A stretch of 64,000 bases of DNA from Neobacillus cucumis (GTDB lineage: Bacteria > Bacillota > Bacilli > Bacillales > Cytobacillaceae), in assembly GCF_016908975.1 (NCBI RefSeq), contig NZ_JAFBEX010000006.1, forward strand, positions 1 to 64,000, given 5' to 3'. A program made the translations under genes and the position numbers. The notes beneath the pieces are model-generated. The model had not been told where the DNA came from. It did no database searches and was given only the letters and a program-made list of their open reading frames with translations. How positions within the stretch are numbered: position 1 is the stretch's first letter; every line of letters begins with the position of its first letter. Below, in pieces: positions 55,376 through 64,000 of this stretch.

Positions 55376-55410
55376 AACCGATCCTGAATGGGGATCGGTT
55401 TTTCTCTTTC
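55376..55410. terminator. Terminator of the PTS-transketolase operon
   Basis: AAAAACCGATCC-tgaatg-GGGATCGGTTTTT, about 70 bp past the transaldolase stop. Confidence 0.88.
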
Positions 55411-55474
55411 CATTACTCTTTATGAAGTAATTTCCACATGAGCATAGATATACCAGTCATATCAAATGGCTATC

Positions 55475-56143
55475 TTATTTATGATTCACTTTTTCCCAAT
55501 CTGCTGCGAATTTTTCCATCCCTTGATCGGTTAATGGGTGCTTAGAGAGCTGCTCAATGACACTATAAGGAATCGTTGCAATGTGAGCCCCAGCCATAGC
55601 TACACGAGTTACATGATCAGGATGTCGAACAGAAGCCGCAATAATTTGTGAGTCTAAGTTTTGAATACGGAATAGTTCAGCAATCTTAGCTACTAATTGG
55701 ACACCATCTTCAGAAATATCATCCAACCGTCCTAAAAATGGGGAAACATATGTAGCCCCAGCACGTGCAGCCAAAAGCGCCTGGTTTACGGTAAAAATAA
55801 GTGTAACATTGGTTTTAACACCTTTATCTGCAAGGTAACGGCAAGCTTCTAAACCAGCTAATGTCATAGGAAGTTTAATAGTAACTTTTTCATCTCCGCC
55901 ATTAATTTTGATTAATTCTTCAGCTTGAGCAATCATATCCTCAGCAGTAAGTGCATCTGGAGTTACTTCAGCGGATACAGATTCTACACGTGGAACGGCT
56001 TGACAGATTTCTGCAATCCGATCTTCAAATTTCACACCTTCTTTAGCTACTAAAGAAGGATTGGTTGTAACACCAGCTAAAATACCAACTTTATATGCTT
56101 TTTTAATATCCTCAAGGTTCGCAGTATCAATAAAAAATTTCAT
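55475..56143 (-). CDS. Transaldolase-like protein (TalC/FSA group)
   Basis: 222 residues, the short class I transaldolase form. [33 protein letters not shown], the Schiff-base Lys in [15 protein letters not shown], and [11 protein letters not shown]. The start [10 protein letters not shown] is fixed by GGAGGATAAT. Last gene of the operon; together with transketolase it links pentose and hexose phosphates. Fructose-6-phosphate aldolase activity is possible for this group. Confidence 0.93.
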   Translation of the reverse strand: MKFFIDTANLEDIKKAYKVGILAGVTTNPSLVAKEGVKFEDRIAEICQAVPRVESVSAEVTPDALTAEDMIAQAEELIKINGGDEKVTIKLPMTLAGLEACRYLADKGVKTNVTLIFTVNQALLAARAGATYVSPFLGRLDDISEDGVQLVAKIAELFRIQNLDSQIIAASVRHPDHVTRVAMAGAHIATIPYSVIEQLSKHPLTDQGMEKFAADWEKVNHK

Positions 56144-56241
56144 ATTATCCTCCATAACTAACGTTTATTTGGTCCTCTTCTTTTTCTATCAATGTAGAAA
56201 TTGAATCATTCTCTTCATTTAATGCCGATAAAAAATAGAGC

Positions 56242-58254
56242 TTACTTAACGATTTGTTTAAATGTCTTTACGACATTTTCTACTGTAAATCCGTATTCTT
56301 GTAGTAATTTATTAGCTGGGGCAGATGCACCATAACGATCAATGGTAATCATTTTTCCAGCTTGTCCAACATACTCTCTCCAGCCAAATCTAGAGCCTAA
56401 TTCGATCCCAACACGTGCTGTTACAGACTTAGGAAGCACGCTTTCCTTATATTCTACTGATTGTTGTTCGAAAAGGTCCCAGCTTGGCATACTGACAACA
56501 GAAACATATACGCCTTCATTTTCCAGCACTTGCTGTGCTTCAAGAGCAAGTGCTACTTCTGAACCGGTCGCAAGTAAAAGACCCGCTACTTCTCCTTTGG
56601 CTGGTGACACAACATAAGCACCCTTCTTTACACCTTCATACACTTGTTCTTGATCAACCTTAAGAGTTGGAAGATCTTGACGAGTTAATACTAAAGCAGT
56701 AGGGTGATCTTGACTTTCAAGTGCTAAACGCCATGCTGCAGCTGTTTCCTTCGCTTCGGCTGGTCTAATGACGGAAACACCAGGCATTGCACGTAATGCC
56801 GCTAATTGCTCGATTGGCTGGTGAGTTGGTCCATCTTCCCCAACAGCAATACTGTCATGTGTAAATACATAAGTGACCGGTAATTTCATTAGGGCGGCTA
56901 GACGAATCGCTGGGCGTAAGTAATCAGAGAAAACAAAGAAGGTTGCTCCAAATACTTTTACACCGCCGTGAAGTGCCATCCCATTTAATGCGGCACCCAT
57001 AGCAAATTCACGAACACCAAACCAAATATTCCGTGCTGCGTAACCATCTAGCGCAAAGTTCTTTTCCGATGAAATCAGTGTTTTGTTAGATCCTGCCAGG
57101 TCCGCAGAACCACCGATCATTTGAGGAATGGCATTTGCTGCTGCATTTAATACTTTGCCTGAAGATGCTCTCGTTGCCATTTTTGAACCTGATTCAAAAA
57201 CAGGCAGTGCTTCTTGCCAATTATCAGGAAGTTCACCTGTTACAGCATTTTCAAATTGTGCAGCAAGCTCAGGATAAGCTGCTTTGTATCCTTCAAATAA
57301 TTCATTCCAAGCTTGTTCTTTTGCCTTTCCTTGTTCTACGATACTAGCAAAAAGCTTTTCTACTTCTTCTGGTACAAAGAATGGTTCTTCCGATTCCCAT
57401 CCATAGGCAGCTTTTGTTAGTTTCACTTCGTCCGCTCCAAGAGGCGCACCGTGAATCTCTGAAGAGCCTGATTTATTAGGAGAACCGAAGCCAATCGTAG
57501 TTTTTACTTCAATTAAAGTAGGGTGCTCTAGGTCTGCCTTCGCTTCTTGAATCGCTTGTTGAATGGCTTCGATATCATTGCCGTCTTCCACACGCAGGAC
57601 TTGCCATCCGTATGCTTTGAATCGGTCTGCTACACTTTCCGAGAAGGATTGACTTAAGTCGCCATCTAGGGAAATATCATTTGAATCATATAATACAACT
57701 AAACGACCTAATTTTAAGTGCCCTGCTAATGAAGCTGCTTCAGCGGATACGCCCTCCATTAAATCACCATCACCACAAAGGCTGTATGTATAATGGTCAA
57801 TCACATTGAACTTTTCTTTGTTGTACGTTTCAGCAAGGTGACATTCTGCCATAGCCATACCCACTGCCATCGCGACACCTTGACCAAGTGGGCCTGTTGT
57901 TGCATCTACACCTGCTGTATGTCCGAATTCAGGATGTCCAGGTGTTTTACTTCCCCATTGACGGAAATTTTTCAAATCATCGATCGTTAAGCCATATCCG
58001 AATAAATGAAGCATACTATATAAAAGCGCTGATCCGTGACCAGCCGACAAGATAAATCGATCACGGTTCATCCATTCTGGATTGGTAGGATTGATATTCA
58101 TTTCCTTAGCCCACAACGTATAAGCCATTGGAGCAGCCCCCATCGTAATTCCTGGGTGACCAGAGTTTGCTTTTTCAATTGCGTCAATGGATAATGTTCT
58201 AATGGTATTAATCGCTAATTGGTCAATCGCTTGTTTCGTTTGTAATGTTATCAC
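56242..58254 (-). CDS. tkt: Transketolase
   Basis: 670 residues. Start is GTG ([16 protein letters not shown]) with AAAGGAG 9 nt upstream; the ATG 18 codons earlier lacks a site. [17 protein letters not shown], the ThDP motif [19 protein letters not shown] and the C-terminal [20 protein letters not shown] are all present. It transfers two-carbon units between sugar phosphates. Probably an operon-specific second transketolase. Confidence 0.95.
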   Translation of the reverse strand: MITLQTKQAIDQLAINTIRTLSIDAIEKANSGHPGITMGAAPMAYTLWAKEMNINPTNPEWMNRDRFILSAGHGSALLYSMLHLFGYGLTIDDLKNFRQWGSKTPGHPEFGHTAGVDATTGPLGQGVAMAVGMAMAECHLAETYNKEKFNVIDHYTYSLCGDGDLMEGVSAEAASLAGHLKLGRLVVLYDSNDISLDGDLSQSFSESVADRFKAYGWQVLRVEDGNDIEAIQQAIQEAKADLEHPTLIEVKTTIGFGSPNKSGSSEIHGAPLGADEVKLTKAAYGWESEEPFFVPEEVEKLFASIVEQGKAKEQAWNELFEGYKAAYPELAAQFENAVTGELPDNWQEALPVFESGSKMATRASSGKVLNAAANAIPQMIGGSADLAGSNKTLISSEKNFALDGYAARNIWFGVREFAMGAALNGMALHGGVKVFGATFFVFSDYLRPAIRLAALMKLPVTYVFTHDSIAVGEDGPTHQPIEQLAALRAMPGVSVIRPAEAKETAAAWRLALESQDHPTALVLTRQDLPTLKVDQEQVYEGVKKGAYVVSPAKGEVAGLLLATGSEVALALEAQQVLENEGVYVSVVSMPSWDLFEQQSVEYKESVLPKSVTARVGIELGSRFGWREYVGQAGKMITIDRYGASAPANKLLQEYGFTVENVVKTFKQIVK

Positions 58255-58319
58255 TCTACTAAGCTCCTTTTCTATGATCATTAATGAAAGAGGTGGGTTT
58301 TGTCCCACCCCTTAAGTTT

Positions 58320-59024
58320 TTAAGATATTACTTTCCCAGTCATAACTTTCCCAGTCATGTCCTCGTAATCATTACACATGATTTCCCATGATTTTTCGAT
58401 ATCTTCATCTAATCCAAATAAACCGCTGCGACCTATGATATAAATATCAGGACCGGCTGCATCAATTCTTTTAAATGTTTTCCGACTAGATGATCCATCC
58501 ATTTCAATAACATATTGATATCCTTTTTCTTCTCGTAATTCTCTTAATGCTACAATTTTATTTAGGGTGCTTTCGATAAAACGCTGCCCAGCGAACCCTG
58601 GATCCACTGTCATAATGGTGATTTTATCCACTAATTCAATATAAGGAAAAATCGTTTCAATAGGCGTTTCTGGATTTAATACTACTCCTGCTTTTAACCC
58701 AGCATCATGTATTTGATCAATTAAGCGAAATGCCAAACCATCAAGTACTTCGGCATGCATGCAAATCCATTCACACTTAATATCAACCAATTGTTGAACC
58801 CAGAAGCTTGGATTCGTTACCATAAGATGGGCAGAAATGGGTAAATTACTTATTTTTCGTACTTCTTCGATAAACCATGGGGATAATGTAATATTGGGTA
58901 CATAATGCCCATCCATAATATCAATATGATAAGAATCTACATGATGGTTTAAAAAAGTGATTTGTTCTTTAAACTTATCTAAGTCCATGGTCATCAATGA
59001 TGGTGAAAATTCTACTTTTCTCAT
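58320..59024 (-). CDS. alsE: D-allulose-6-phosphate 3-epimerase (AlsE-like)
   Basis: 234 residues, ribulose-phosphate epimerase superfamily. FSPSLMTMDLDKFKEQI, HIDIMDGHYVPNITLSP, AHLMVTNPSFW, VLNPETP, and MTVDPGFAGQRFI with EMDGS carry the metal and acid/base residues. NITLSPWF and the C-terminal GRSGLFGLDEDIEKSW resemble E. coli AlsE rather than Rpe. It would turn D-allulose 6-phosphate into fructose 6-phosphate, giving the best clue to the operon's sugar. Confidence 0.85.
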   Translation of the reverse strand: MRKVEFSPSLMTMDLDKFKEQITFLNHHVDSYHIDIMDGHYVPNITLSPWFIEEVRKISNLPISAHLMVTNPSFWVQQLVDIKCEWICMHAEVLDGLAFRLIDQIHDAGLKAGVVLNPETPIETIFPYIELVDKITIMTVDPGFAGQRFIESTLNKIVALRELREEKGYQYVIEMDGSSSRKTFKRIDAAGPDIYIIGRSGLFGLDEDIEKSWEIMCNDYEDMTGKVMTGKVIS

Positions 59025-59145
59025 ACTCTATTTACCCTCCACAAAAATGCTAGTTTCTTTAGAAAATAGTGGTAGAGTTTGTCGTCGCCTATCCACTAGC
59101 CCTAAAGTAATGATACGTTTACATTTAGTTGTACTTACATTTTTC

Positions 59146-60237
59146 TTAAATAATTTGAATATCATCTAAATCAATGTCTTCTTCTTCCACTTCTTCTCGC
59201 TCATCTTCTTTACTCACATTTTTCTTAAGCACCGCCAAGGCCACCCCTGTTACAAGAACATTCACTAATATGGCTACTGCTCCTGTCCATGGATGAGTCA
59301 TTGTCGGTAACATCAATACCCCGCCAAATGGGACTTTTGCATCGGCACCTAACACCATAGTTGTTGCTCCACCTGCCGCTCCACCAATTGCTACCGCAGT
59401 GACACAACGAACAATATCATTCATAACAATCGGAATGACACCTTCAACAATATTAATAACACCCATTGGAACGGCGGATTTCAAAGCCTCAGTTTCTACT
59501 GGCGTATAGATATTTTTCCCAAACAATTTTGCGATAAAGTAAGCTAACCCAAATCCAATAGGTGTTGCTGTATTTACTAATTGTAAGGCTGTAATAGGTC
59601 CATTAATTTTTTCCGCCTGTAATGTCAATACAAAGGCAAATGCAGTCTTGTTAATAGGACCACCAAAATCAACTCCACTCAATAAACCAATAATGGCACC
59701 AAATACTAACTTGGAAGAAGACCCTAAACCGTTTAATGCATGTGTTAATAACGATGTAAAAGCAGCGATCGGGATACCAATAATGTAAACCATGATTAAC
59801 CCGCCAATAATGGAGGTGAGAAATGGAATGATTAAAGTTGGCATTAATCCTCTAGCCCACTTAGGAACTTTAACTTGTTTTAAAACAGCTACAGCAAGAA
59901 AACCAGATAAGAATCCTCCTAATATCCCGCCAATAAATCCAGCTCCAACTGCATTAGCAGTTAAACCAATAATAAAACCTGGAGCGATCCCCGGTTTTCC
60001 AGCAATGGAAGCAGAAATCCCTGTAGCAATAACGGCAGGTAGTAAACCTAAACCAAGGGCTCCCATCTTAGCTAGTGCATCCCAGAAGGTATAAGTTTTT
60101 GTTAAGTCAGCACCAGGATTACCTCCAAATCCCATACCAATTGCGATTAAAAAACCAGCTCCACAAACAACTGGAATCAAATATGAAATTGCCGTCAATA
60201 AATGACCTTTAAGATTTAATTTTTTTAATGCACTCAT
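59146..60237 (-). CDS. PTS fructose-type permease subunit IIC
   Basis: 363 residues with about nine helices. LTAISYLIPVVCGAGFLIAI, the helix AGKPGIAPGFIIGLTANAVG, and GLLSGVDFGGPINKTAFAF-VLT are typical of fructose/mannitol-superfamily IIC subunits. The C-terminal tail (DEREEVEEEDIDLDD) is strikingly acidic. It carries the sugar across the membrane while IIB phosphorylates it. Confidence 0.92.
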   Translation of the reverse strand: MSALKKLNLKGHLLTAISYLIPVVCGAGFLIAIGMGFGGNPGADLTKTYTFWDALAKMGALGLGLLPAVIATGISASIAGKPGIAPGFIIGLTANAVGAGFIGGILGGFLSGFLAVAVLKQVKVPKWARGLMPTLIIPFLTSIIGGLIMVYIIGIPIAAFTSLLTHALNGLGSSSKLVFGAIIGLLSGVDFGGPINKTAFAFVLTLQAEKINGPITALQLVNTATPIGFGLAYFIAKLFGKNIYTPVETEALKSAVPMGVINIVEGVIPIVMNDIVRCVTAVAIGGAAGGATTMVLGADAKVPFGGVLMLPTMTHPWTGAVAILVNVLVTGVALAVLKKNVSKEDEREEVEEEDIDLDDIQII

Positions 60238-60261
60238 TTTTAACCCTCCCTTAAAGTCTTG

Positions 60262-60717
60262 TTAATTACATAACGCTTCTTTCACATCTTCAGCGTTTTC
60301 TGACTCTAGCATTTTCTCAACCACTTCATCATTACCTAATTTTCTTGCAAATAAGGATAATAATTTCAAATGTTGTTGTGCACCATCATTATCTTTTGCA
60401 ACAGCAAAGAGGATGATTCCTTTTACACCTTTCCCGTCGAGTGTTTCCCAAGGGATTTCTTCCTGAGTAATCCCAATCGCAACTCCTATTTTTTTTACAG
60501 AATCACTATTACCATGAGGAATCGCAATATAATTTCCGATTCCAGTTTGTCCCACTTCTTCCCTAGCATAAATATCTTTTATAAACGCTTCAATATCTGT
60601 AATGTATTCATTTTGCAGCAGCACCTCTGCTAATTCTTGGATGGCCTCTTCCTTACTTTTAACATTTATGTTGGTTTTGATTGTATTGATATCGACAATA
60701 TCTCTTACTTCCATCAT
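60262..60717 (-). CDS. PTS fructose-type IIA
   Basis: 151 residues. The phosphorylated His lies in NYIAIPHGNSDSVKK, preceded by EEVGQTGIG. It passes phosphate from HPr to IIB. AGGGGG precedes the ATG. It is placed between IIB and IIC. Confidence 0.93.
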   Translation of the reverse strand: MMEVRDIVDINTIKTNINVKSKEEAIQELAEVLLQNEYITDIEAFIKDIYAREEVGQTGIGNYIAIPHGNSDSVKKIGVAIGITQEEIPWETLDGKGVKGIILFAVAKDNDGAQQHLKLLSLFARKLGNDEVVEKMLESENAEDVKEALCN

Positions 60718-60749
60718 TTATTCCCCCTATTCGAGTGCTTAAATTATTT

Positions 60750-61064
60750 CTATTGATTTACAACTTCTGCCGCTTTTTCAATTAATTTATTGGGTGATTT
60801 AACAGCGATTTCTGTGGTAACTTTGATGATTCTCTTTCCTTCAAAACGTTCTCTTCCTGAAATTTGCACGTCTGCAGCTAAGATAACGATGTCTGCTTCA
60901 TCGATCTGTTTTTGAGTCAATTCATTCTCTGTTCCAATCGTTCCTTGTGTTTCAATATGAATTTCATGGCCTGCTTTCTTTCCGGCATTCTCTAATTTCT
61001 CTTGTGCGATATATGTGTGTGCGATCCCAACTGTGCATGCTGCAACTCCTACTATTTTCATCAT
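60750..61064 (-). CDS. PTS fructose-type IIB
   Basis: 104 residues. The phosphorylated Cys is in VGVAACTVGIAHTYIAQEKL. ETQGTIGTENELT is typical. Its ATG overlaps the stop of the upstream gene (TAATG), so translation is probably coupled. Confidence 0.93.
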   Translation of the reverse strand: MMKIVGVAACTVGIAHTYIAQEKLENAGKKAGHEIHIETQGTIGTENELTQKQIDEADIVILAADVQISGRERFEGKRIIKVTTEIAVKSPNKLIEKAAEVVNQ

Positions 61065-61510
61065 TATTCCTCCATTTTTTTTAAAATTTCTTTTATAAAA
61101 TTTTCTTTTTCACAACTATTCAATAATCGGTTTAAATACTCTTCATCTGCTAAAGTCCGGGTGAATAAGGATAGTTCCTTCTTTATTTGAACGCTTTCAT
61201 TTGCCTTTAATAAAATAACAATCAATAAACAGATATCCTTTGTCTCGTAATCCCATAATCGGATTGGATTTGCTAAACGGATAAATAAAATTTGACTCTT
61301 CTTTAGTTGATTGCTTTCGATATGAGGCAACATCACATGTTCAGCAATTAATGTGCTGCCTACTTTTTCTCTTTCATTTAATAGCTGGATGACTTCCTCT
61401 TTTTGCAAAGGATTATCCTGACATACGATGTCAGAAATAAACGAGTGTACTTCTTCTTTTGTTTTTAACTCACAATTAAAATAAACTTGATAGAGTGAAT
61501 TAATCTCCAT
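61064..61510 (-). CDS. IIA-like protein split from the PRD activator
   Basis: 148 residues, diverged PTS IIA fold. The His equivalent is in EHVMLPHIESNQLKKS, with REKVGSTLI before it. Its start overlaps the activator's C-terminal codons by 11 nt. In MtlR/LicR-type activators a IIA domain follows the IIB-like domain in the same chain; here it is a separate protein, so it is more likely regulatory than the sugar-phosphorylating IIA. Confidence 0.8.
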   Translation of the reverse strand: MEINSLYQVYFNCELKTKEEVHSFISDIVCQDNPLQKEEVIQLLNEREKVGSTLIAEHVMLPHIESNQLKKSQILFIRLANPIRLWDYETKDICLLIVILLKANESVQIKKELSLFTRTLADEEYLNRLLNSCEKENFIKEILKKMEE

Positions 61511-62987
61511 GATAAATTTCCTCTATCTTCCCCTGAAGTCTCTTCTGGTCATCAATTGTAAACATCGCACTCACCAATAAGAAAGGAATGGGTACTTCTT
61601 CCTTCATATGAACAGTACTCAGGATTAATTCAGCCTCTCGGTATTCCTCTTTTAACATTTGTGTATTTCGTGATGCTACTACACCAACAATTTCTAACTC
61701 GGGGAATTTCTTTGAAACTTTTGCTTTTAAAAGTTCTGAAGTTCCAATTCCTGTCGTACACATGATTAGTGTTTTTATAGGGCGTTGATGTTGGCCCGTT
61801 TCAATGGCTTTGGCAAAATAGAGGGTGATAAACCCATTCTCATCGTCATTTATGGCTGGTAAGTTAAATTTATTACTTACTAATTCGGATACGTTTGTTA
61901 CGCCCAAAAATACTTCTTCATACGTTACCTTTATCTGACTTAACAAGCTGTTTTTAACTCGAATTTTATGCTCTAATCGATTAAGCATCGGTTTAATATG
62001 GTTCGCTAAATCAATAAAAATTGACTGGCTGTCTATATCAATTCCTAAGCTACTACTCATTCCCTCAATATATGCTTTCGTTACTTGGATAACTTCTGAT
62101 GAAAAAGTGGAAGTTATAGCAAGAGATCCCTGCATTCTTGATGACACTAAATACTGATATAGAAAATAAATCTCACTGTCTGGTAAAGGATTGTTTAAAT
62201 ATTTTTCAATATTATGGACAATCACTTTTGCAACTGGATACAAAATATCTTTTTTCATGTTTTCTATTTCTTCATTAGAAATCGTATCAGTAAACAGTTT
62301 GGCAGGAACTTTTCTTGAGCGACTTAATAGTATATATAAATGCGAGAAAATGTTTACATTATATGGGTAGGGAATCGTTATATCTAAATCTTCTTCAATC
62401 TTTCTTAATTGATCCAATATAAACAAAACATCGTACTGATTGAAATTAAGTTCTTGATTCCTTTTTAAATCATCAATATCAATCGTATTAAAGATTTCAA
62501 TAATATCTTTAATGGCCTTTCGAATATTAACTTCTTCCCCTAGTATGGCTAGTGTTCTGTTTTTTCGCTCTAGAACTAGATTATACTTTTTAAGCTCTTC
62601 GCTCATGATTTGCTCGTCATTAAAAGTAACAGAGTCTCCTACATAATACTTACTAAATAAGTGGTAAATATTTATAGGTTTAGGCGAAGACAACAATAAT
62701 TCTTCCATAATCCGTTTACGTCTCTCGTTAGGAGAATGTTTTTCTTTGTATTTTTTATTTCCTTTTTGATAGTTAATATATTTTTCGTAATCTAGTTTAT
62801 AGCCTCTCCCTCTTTCAGATATAATTAAAGGGCCATCCACATAATCATCGTTAATATTCTTTATTAAACGATATACTGTTTTTTGAGAAACATTTAGTAC
62901 TTCTAGGAGATCCTCCGAAGTAACATAACCTTGATTTTTCGAAAGAAACAGTATCAGATCTTGTTCATGTTTACTTTTTGAACTCAT
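61500..62987 (-). CDS. PRD-containing transcriptional activator (MtlR/LicR type)
   Basis: 495 residues. N-terminal HTH (LILFLSKNQGYVTSEDLLEV, SQKTVYRLIKNI), two PRDs (about 180-290 and 295-400; His residues at FSHLYILL and LANHIKP), and a IIB-like domain (TLIMCTTGIGTSELLKAKVS, with the phosphorylatable Cys). The usual C-terminal IIA domain is missing from the chain and encoded by the overlapping next gene. It should activate the operon when PTS phosphorylation shows the sugar is present. First gene of the operon. Confidence 0.88.
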   Translation of the reverse strand: MSSKSKHEQDLILFLSKNQGYVTSEDLLEVLNVSQKTVYRLIKNINDDYVDGPLIISERGRGYKLDYEKYINYQKGNKKYKEKHSPNERRKRIMEELLLSSPKPINIYHLFSKYYVGDSVTFNDEQIMSEELKKYNLVLERKNRTLAILGEEVNIRKAIKDIIEIFNTIDIDDLKRNQELNFNQYDVLFILDQLRKIEEDLDITIPYPYNVNIFSHLYILLSRSRKVPAKLFTDTISNEEIENMKKDILYPVAKVIVHNIEKYLNNPLPDSEIYFLYQYLVSSRMQGSLAITSTFSSEVIQVTKAYIEGMSSSLGIDIDSQSIFIDLANHIKPMLNRLEHKIRVKNSLLSQIKVTYEEVFLGVTNVSELVSNKFNLPAINDDENGFITLYFAKAIETGQHQRPIKTLIMCTTGIGTSELLKAKVSKKFPELEIVGVVASRNTQMLKEEYREAELILSTVHMKEEVPIPFLLVSAMFTIDDQKRLQGKIEEIYHGD

Positions 62988-63045
62988 CTCCTTGCCTCCC
63001 TGGTACTATATTAACCCATAATATAATAAACGTTTCGCTGGATAA

Positions 63046-63070
63046 TGACCGTTGCAACGGTCACTTTTTT
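63046..63070. promoter_or_regulatory. 18-bp palindrome upstream of the PRD activator
   Basis: TGACCGTTG-CAACGGTCA, then CTTTTTTT on the plus strand. About 60 bp before the activator start. It could be the activator's own operator or a plus-strand terminator; the sequence alone does not decide. Confidence 0.5.
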
Positions 63071-63524
63071 TAGAGATGCTATAAGGTTTTCTATGGTCGT
63101 CGCTTCTATAAAACGTTAATAGAGGCAAGGAAAATTGTCCTTGCCTCCCTCAAAAGTGTGTAAAAGTCATAATGAACTTGACATCTATATCAGATAGGAA
63201 AATCACTATGAAAACGATAGCTGAATAAACGAATCATCATATATTAAAATGTCCAGAGGAATCAAAAAAATACGCTGGCTATTCAAGGGGAAAATGACTT
63301 GAGGTCTTAGAAGGAGAGCTCCAACTAAAAAAAGATAGAGCCATTACTGGCAAACAAATATTATTTACATAACCAAGAATCACTTACAGAGGAATAGCTC
63401 TTTAAGGTTGAAGAAATAGGCCTTACTATTGTGACGTAAGGCCTAAAATTTGCTCCTAATAATCTCATTTAAAATTAAATACCTGTTCTCTTTAGAGAGA
63501 AAAGTAAAAATAAATCAAAAAACT
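63071..63524. other. Intergenic with hairpins and debris
   Basis: Hairpins GAGGCAAGG ... CCTTGCCTC (63122-63147) and TAGGCCTTAC ... GTAAGGCCTA (63418-63444). A start-less plus frame LEVLEGELQLKKDRAITG lies near 63300; I cannot assign it. No intact gene. Confidence 0.5.
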
Positions 63525-63562
63525 GCCTCTATTTATTATAAGGTTCACCGTAACCAAAAAAG
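63525..63562. repeat. T-element, solitary copy
   Basis: AAACTGCCTCTATTTATTAT, AAGGTTCACCGTAACC. No array or S-element follows inside the window. Confidence 0.65.
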
Positions 63563-63608
63563 GTGACTCAAAAGGCCACTAATACGCAACCTCCTGTGTC
63601 ACCTTCCC
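63560..63608 (-). terminator. Terminator of the stalk-domain gene
   Basis: Minus strand AAGGTGACAC ... GAGTCACCTTTTTTGG, just after the stop. Confidence 0.75.
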
Positions 63609-63624
63609 ATATCTTTTATTATAC

Positions 63625-64000
63625 TTATTTGCTTGTAACAGTAATAGTATTTCCTTGAGTATTCATAGACCAGCCAAGAATATCGACAGCAGACTGCAGT
63701 GGAATGTAGGTGTATCCTGATGGGCTCTTCCACGCAGGTGTGTCTAAATGTACCGGTTTTCCGTCAACAAATGCTGTATTTCCTTGTACTTTCCATTCGA
63801 TTTGCTTCTCTGGAGCATTAAGAAGTAAACGATTTTCCTCCGTTTGTGTAACAGTGCCATTGATGCTGCGGGCAAAATCGTCAAGTGGAACCATGACATT
63901 GCCTTTGCTGTCAACAAACGGTGCTTCACCAACATGGCTTACTCCCAATAAAGCATTATTTAACTGTACTTTCACTGCAGTTCCATTGGATGACTGGTTA
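63625..64000 (-). CDS. Copper amine oxidase N-terminal (stalk) domain protein, 5' part outside window
   Basis: The frame stays open to the window end (NQSSNGTAVKVQLNN ...), so the GTG at 63975 is not the start and only the C-terminal 125 codons are seen. VPLDDFARSINGTVT, NTAFVDGKPVHLDTPAWKS and YIPLQSAVDILGW are the repeated beta-alpha units of the CuAO-N domain (PF07833), used for cell-wall or matrix attachment in Bacillus. The catalytic or other upstream part is unknown. Confidence 0.8.
   Translation of the reverse strand, partial: NQSSNGTAVKVQLNNALLGVSHVGEAPFVDSKGNVMVPLDDFARSINGTVTQTEENRLLLNAPEKQIEWKVQGNTAFVDGKPVHLDTPAWKSPSGYTYIPLQSAVDILGWSMNTQGNTITVTSK

Noticed and set aside
1..64000. 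tRNA, rRNA, intact insertion sequence or replication origin
   Set aside because: No cloverleaf with CCA-type end, rRNA motif, transposase frame or DnaA-box cluster was noticed by eye; a dedicated search could still find one.

Overview
The window looks like chromosomal DNA of a low-GC, spore-forming Bacillaceae (Bacillus/Neobacillus-like). The evidence is Bacillus-type ribosome binding sites, sigma-A promoters, SinI, BclA-like and AnsR-like proteins, and a bioY-yhfT-yhfS-type operon. This genus placement is inference. I saw no rRNA, tRNA, intact transposase, prophage or true CRISPR array.

Layout. 1-3.2 kb: a hairpin-repeat array, a SinI-like peptide gene, an FtsW/RodA-family gene and a cold-shock gene. 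3.4-11 kb: nucleoside salvage (pdp-deoC-cdd-nupC, deoD, a PbuE-like exporter) with a TrmB-family regulator and matching inverted-repeat operators. 11-13.7 kb: a decayed DUF559 nuclease gene with tandem duplicated 3' ends and palindrome blocks, plus a dead DUF2306 gene. 13.9-19.1 kb: a four-carbon sugar-acid operon (pdxA2, DUF1537 kinase, KdgT-type permease) and a PrpR-like regulator. 19.2-21.8 kb: a cupredoxin lipoprotein and an MpaB/DUF2236 oxygenase. 22-26.6 kb: GDP-mannose/GDP-fucose genes with a duplicated glycosyltransferase-like protein. 27-38.5 kb: a repeat-rich, pseudogene-rich stretch with single genes (GMC oxidoreductase, SDR, SRPBCC proteins, BclA-like protein, phosphoesterase). 38.9-42.3 kb: thiolase, acyl-CoA ligase and bioY under a BirA box. 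44-52 kb: FAH-family hydrolase and an asparagine/aspartate regulon (two asparaginases, aspartase, AnsR, permease). 55.4-63 kb: a PTS, D-allulose-6-P epimerase, transketolase and transaldolase operon with its PRD activator. 63.6 kb to the end: a partial copper-amine-oxidase-like stalk-domain protein.

The most unusual content is repetitive. Three long arrays of 52-bp hairpin units (1-490, 42.6-43.84 kb, 53.08-54.54 kb) end in the same short element built around TACGGT-TC-ACCGTA. The third array directly follows an intact gene for a NERD-domain nuclease with a zinc ribbon and a predicted HTH-like C-terminus. The second is a copy of the same locus from which that gene has been removed. In parallel, a DUF559 nuclease gene with a C-terminal winged helix is followed directly by a block of four GCGGA/TCCGC palindromes, and that block recurs at other loci, once still carrying the nuclease gene's 3' tail. 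I read these as two nuclease-plus-palindrome modules that may propagate the repeats. They are the best candidates here for an undescribed system. Two more dispersed families (a GCCCTCAAG hairpin element and a GGGGACGGTTCT palindrome) and at least eight gene remnants show that the region is actively rearranging.
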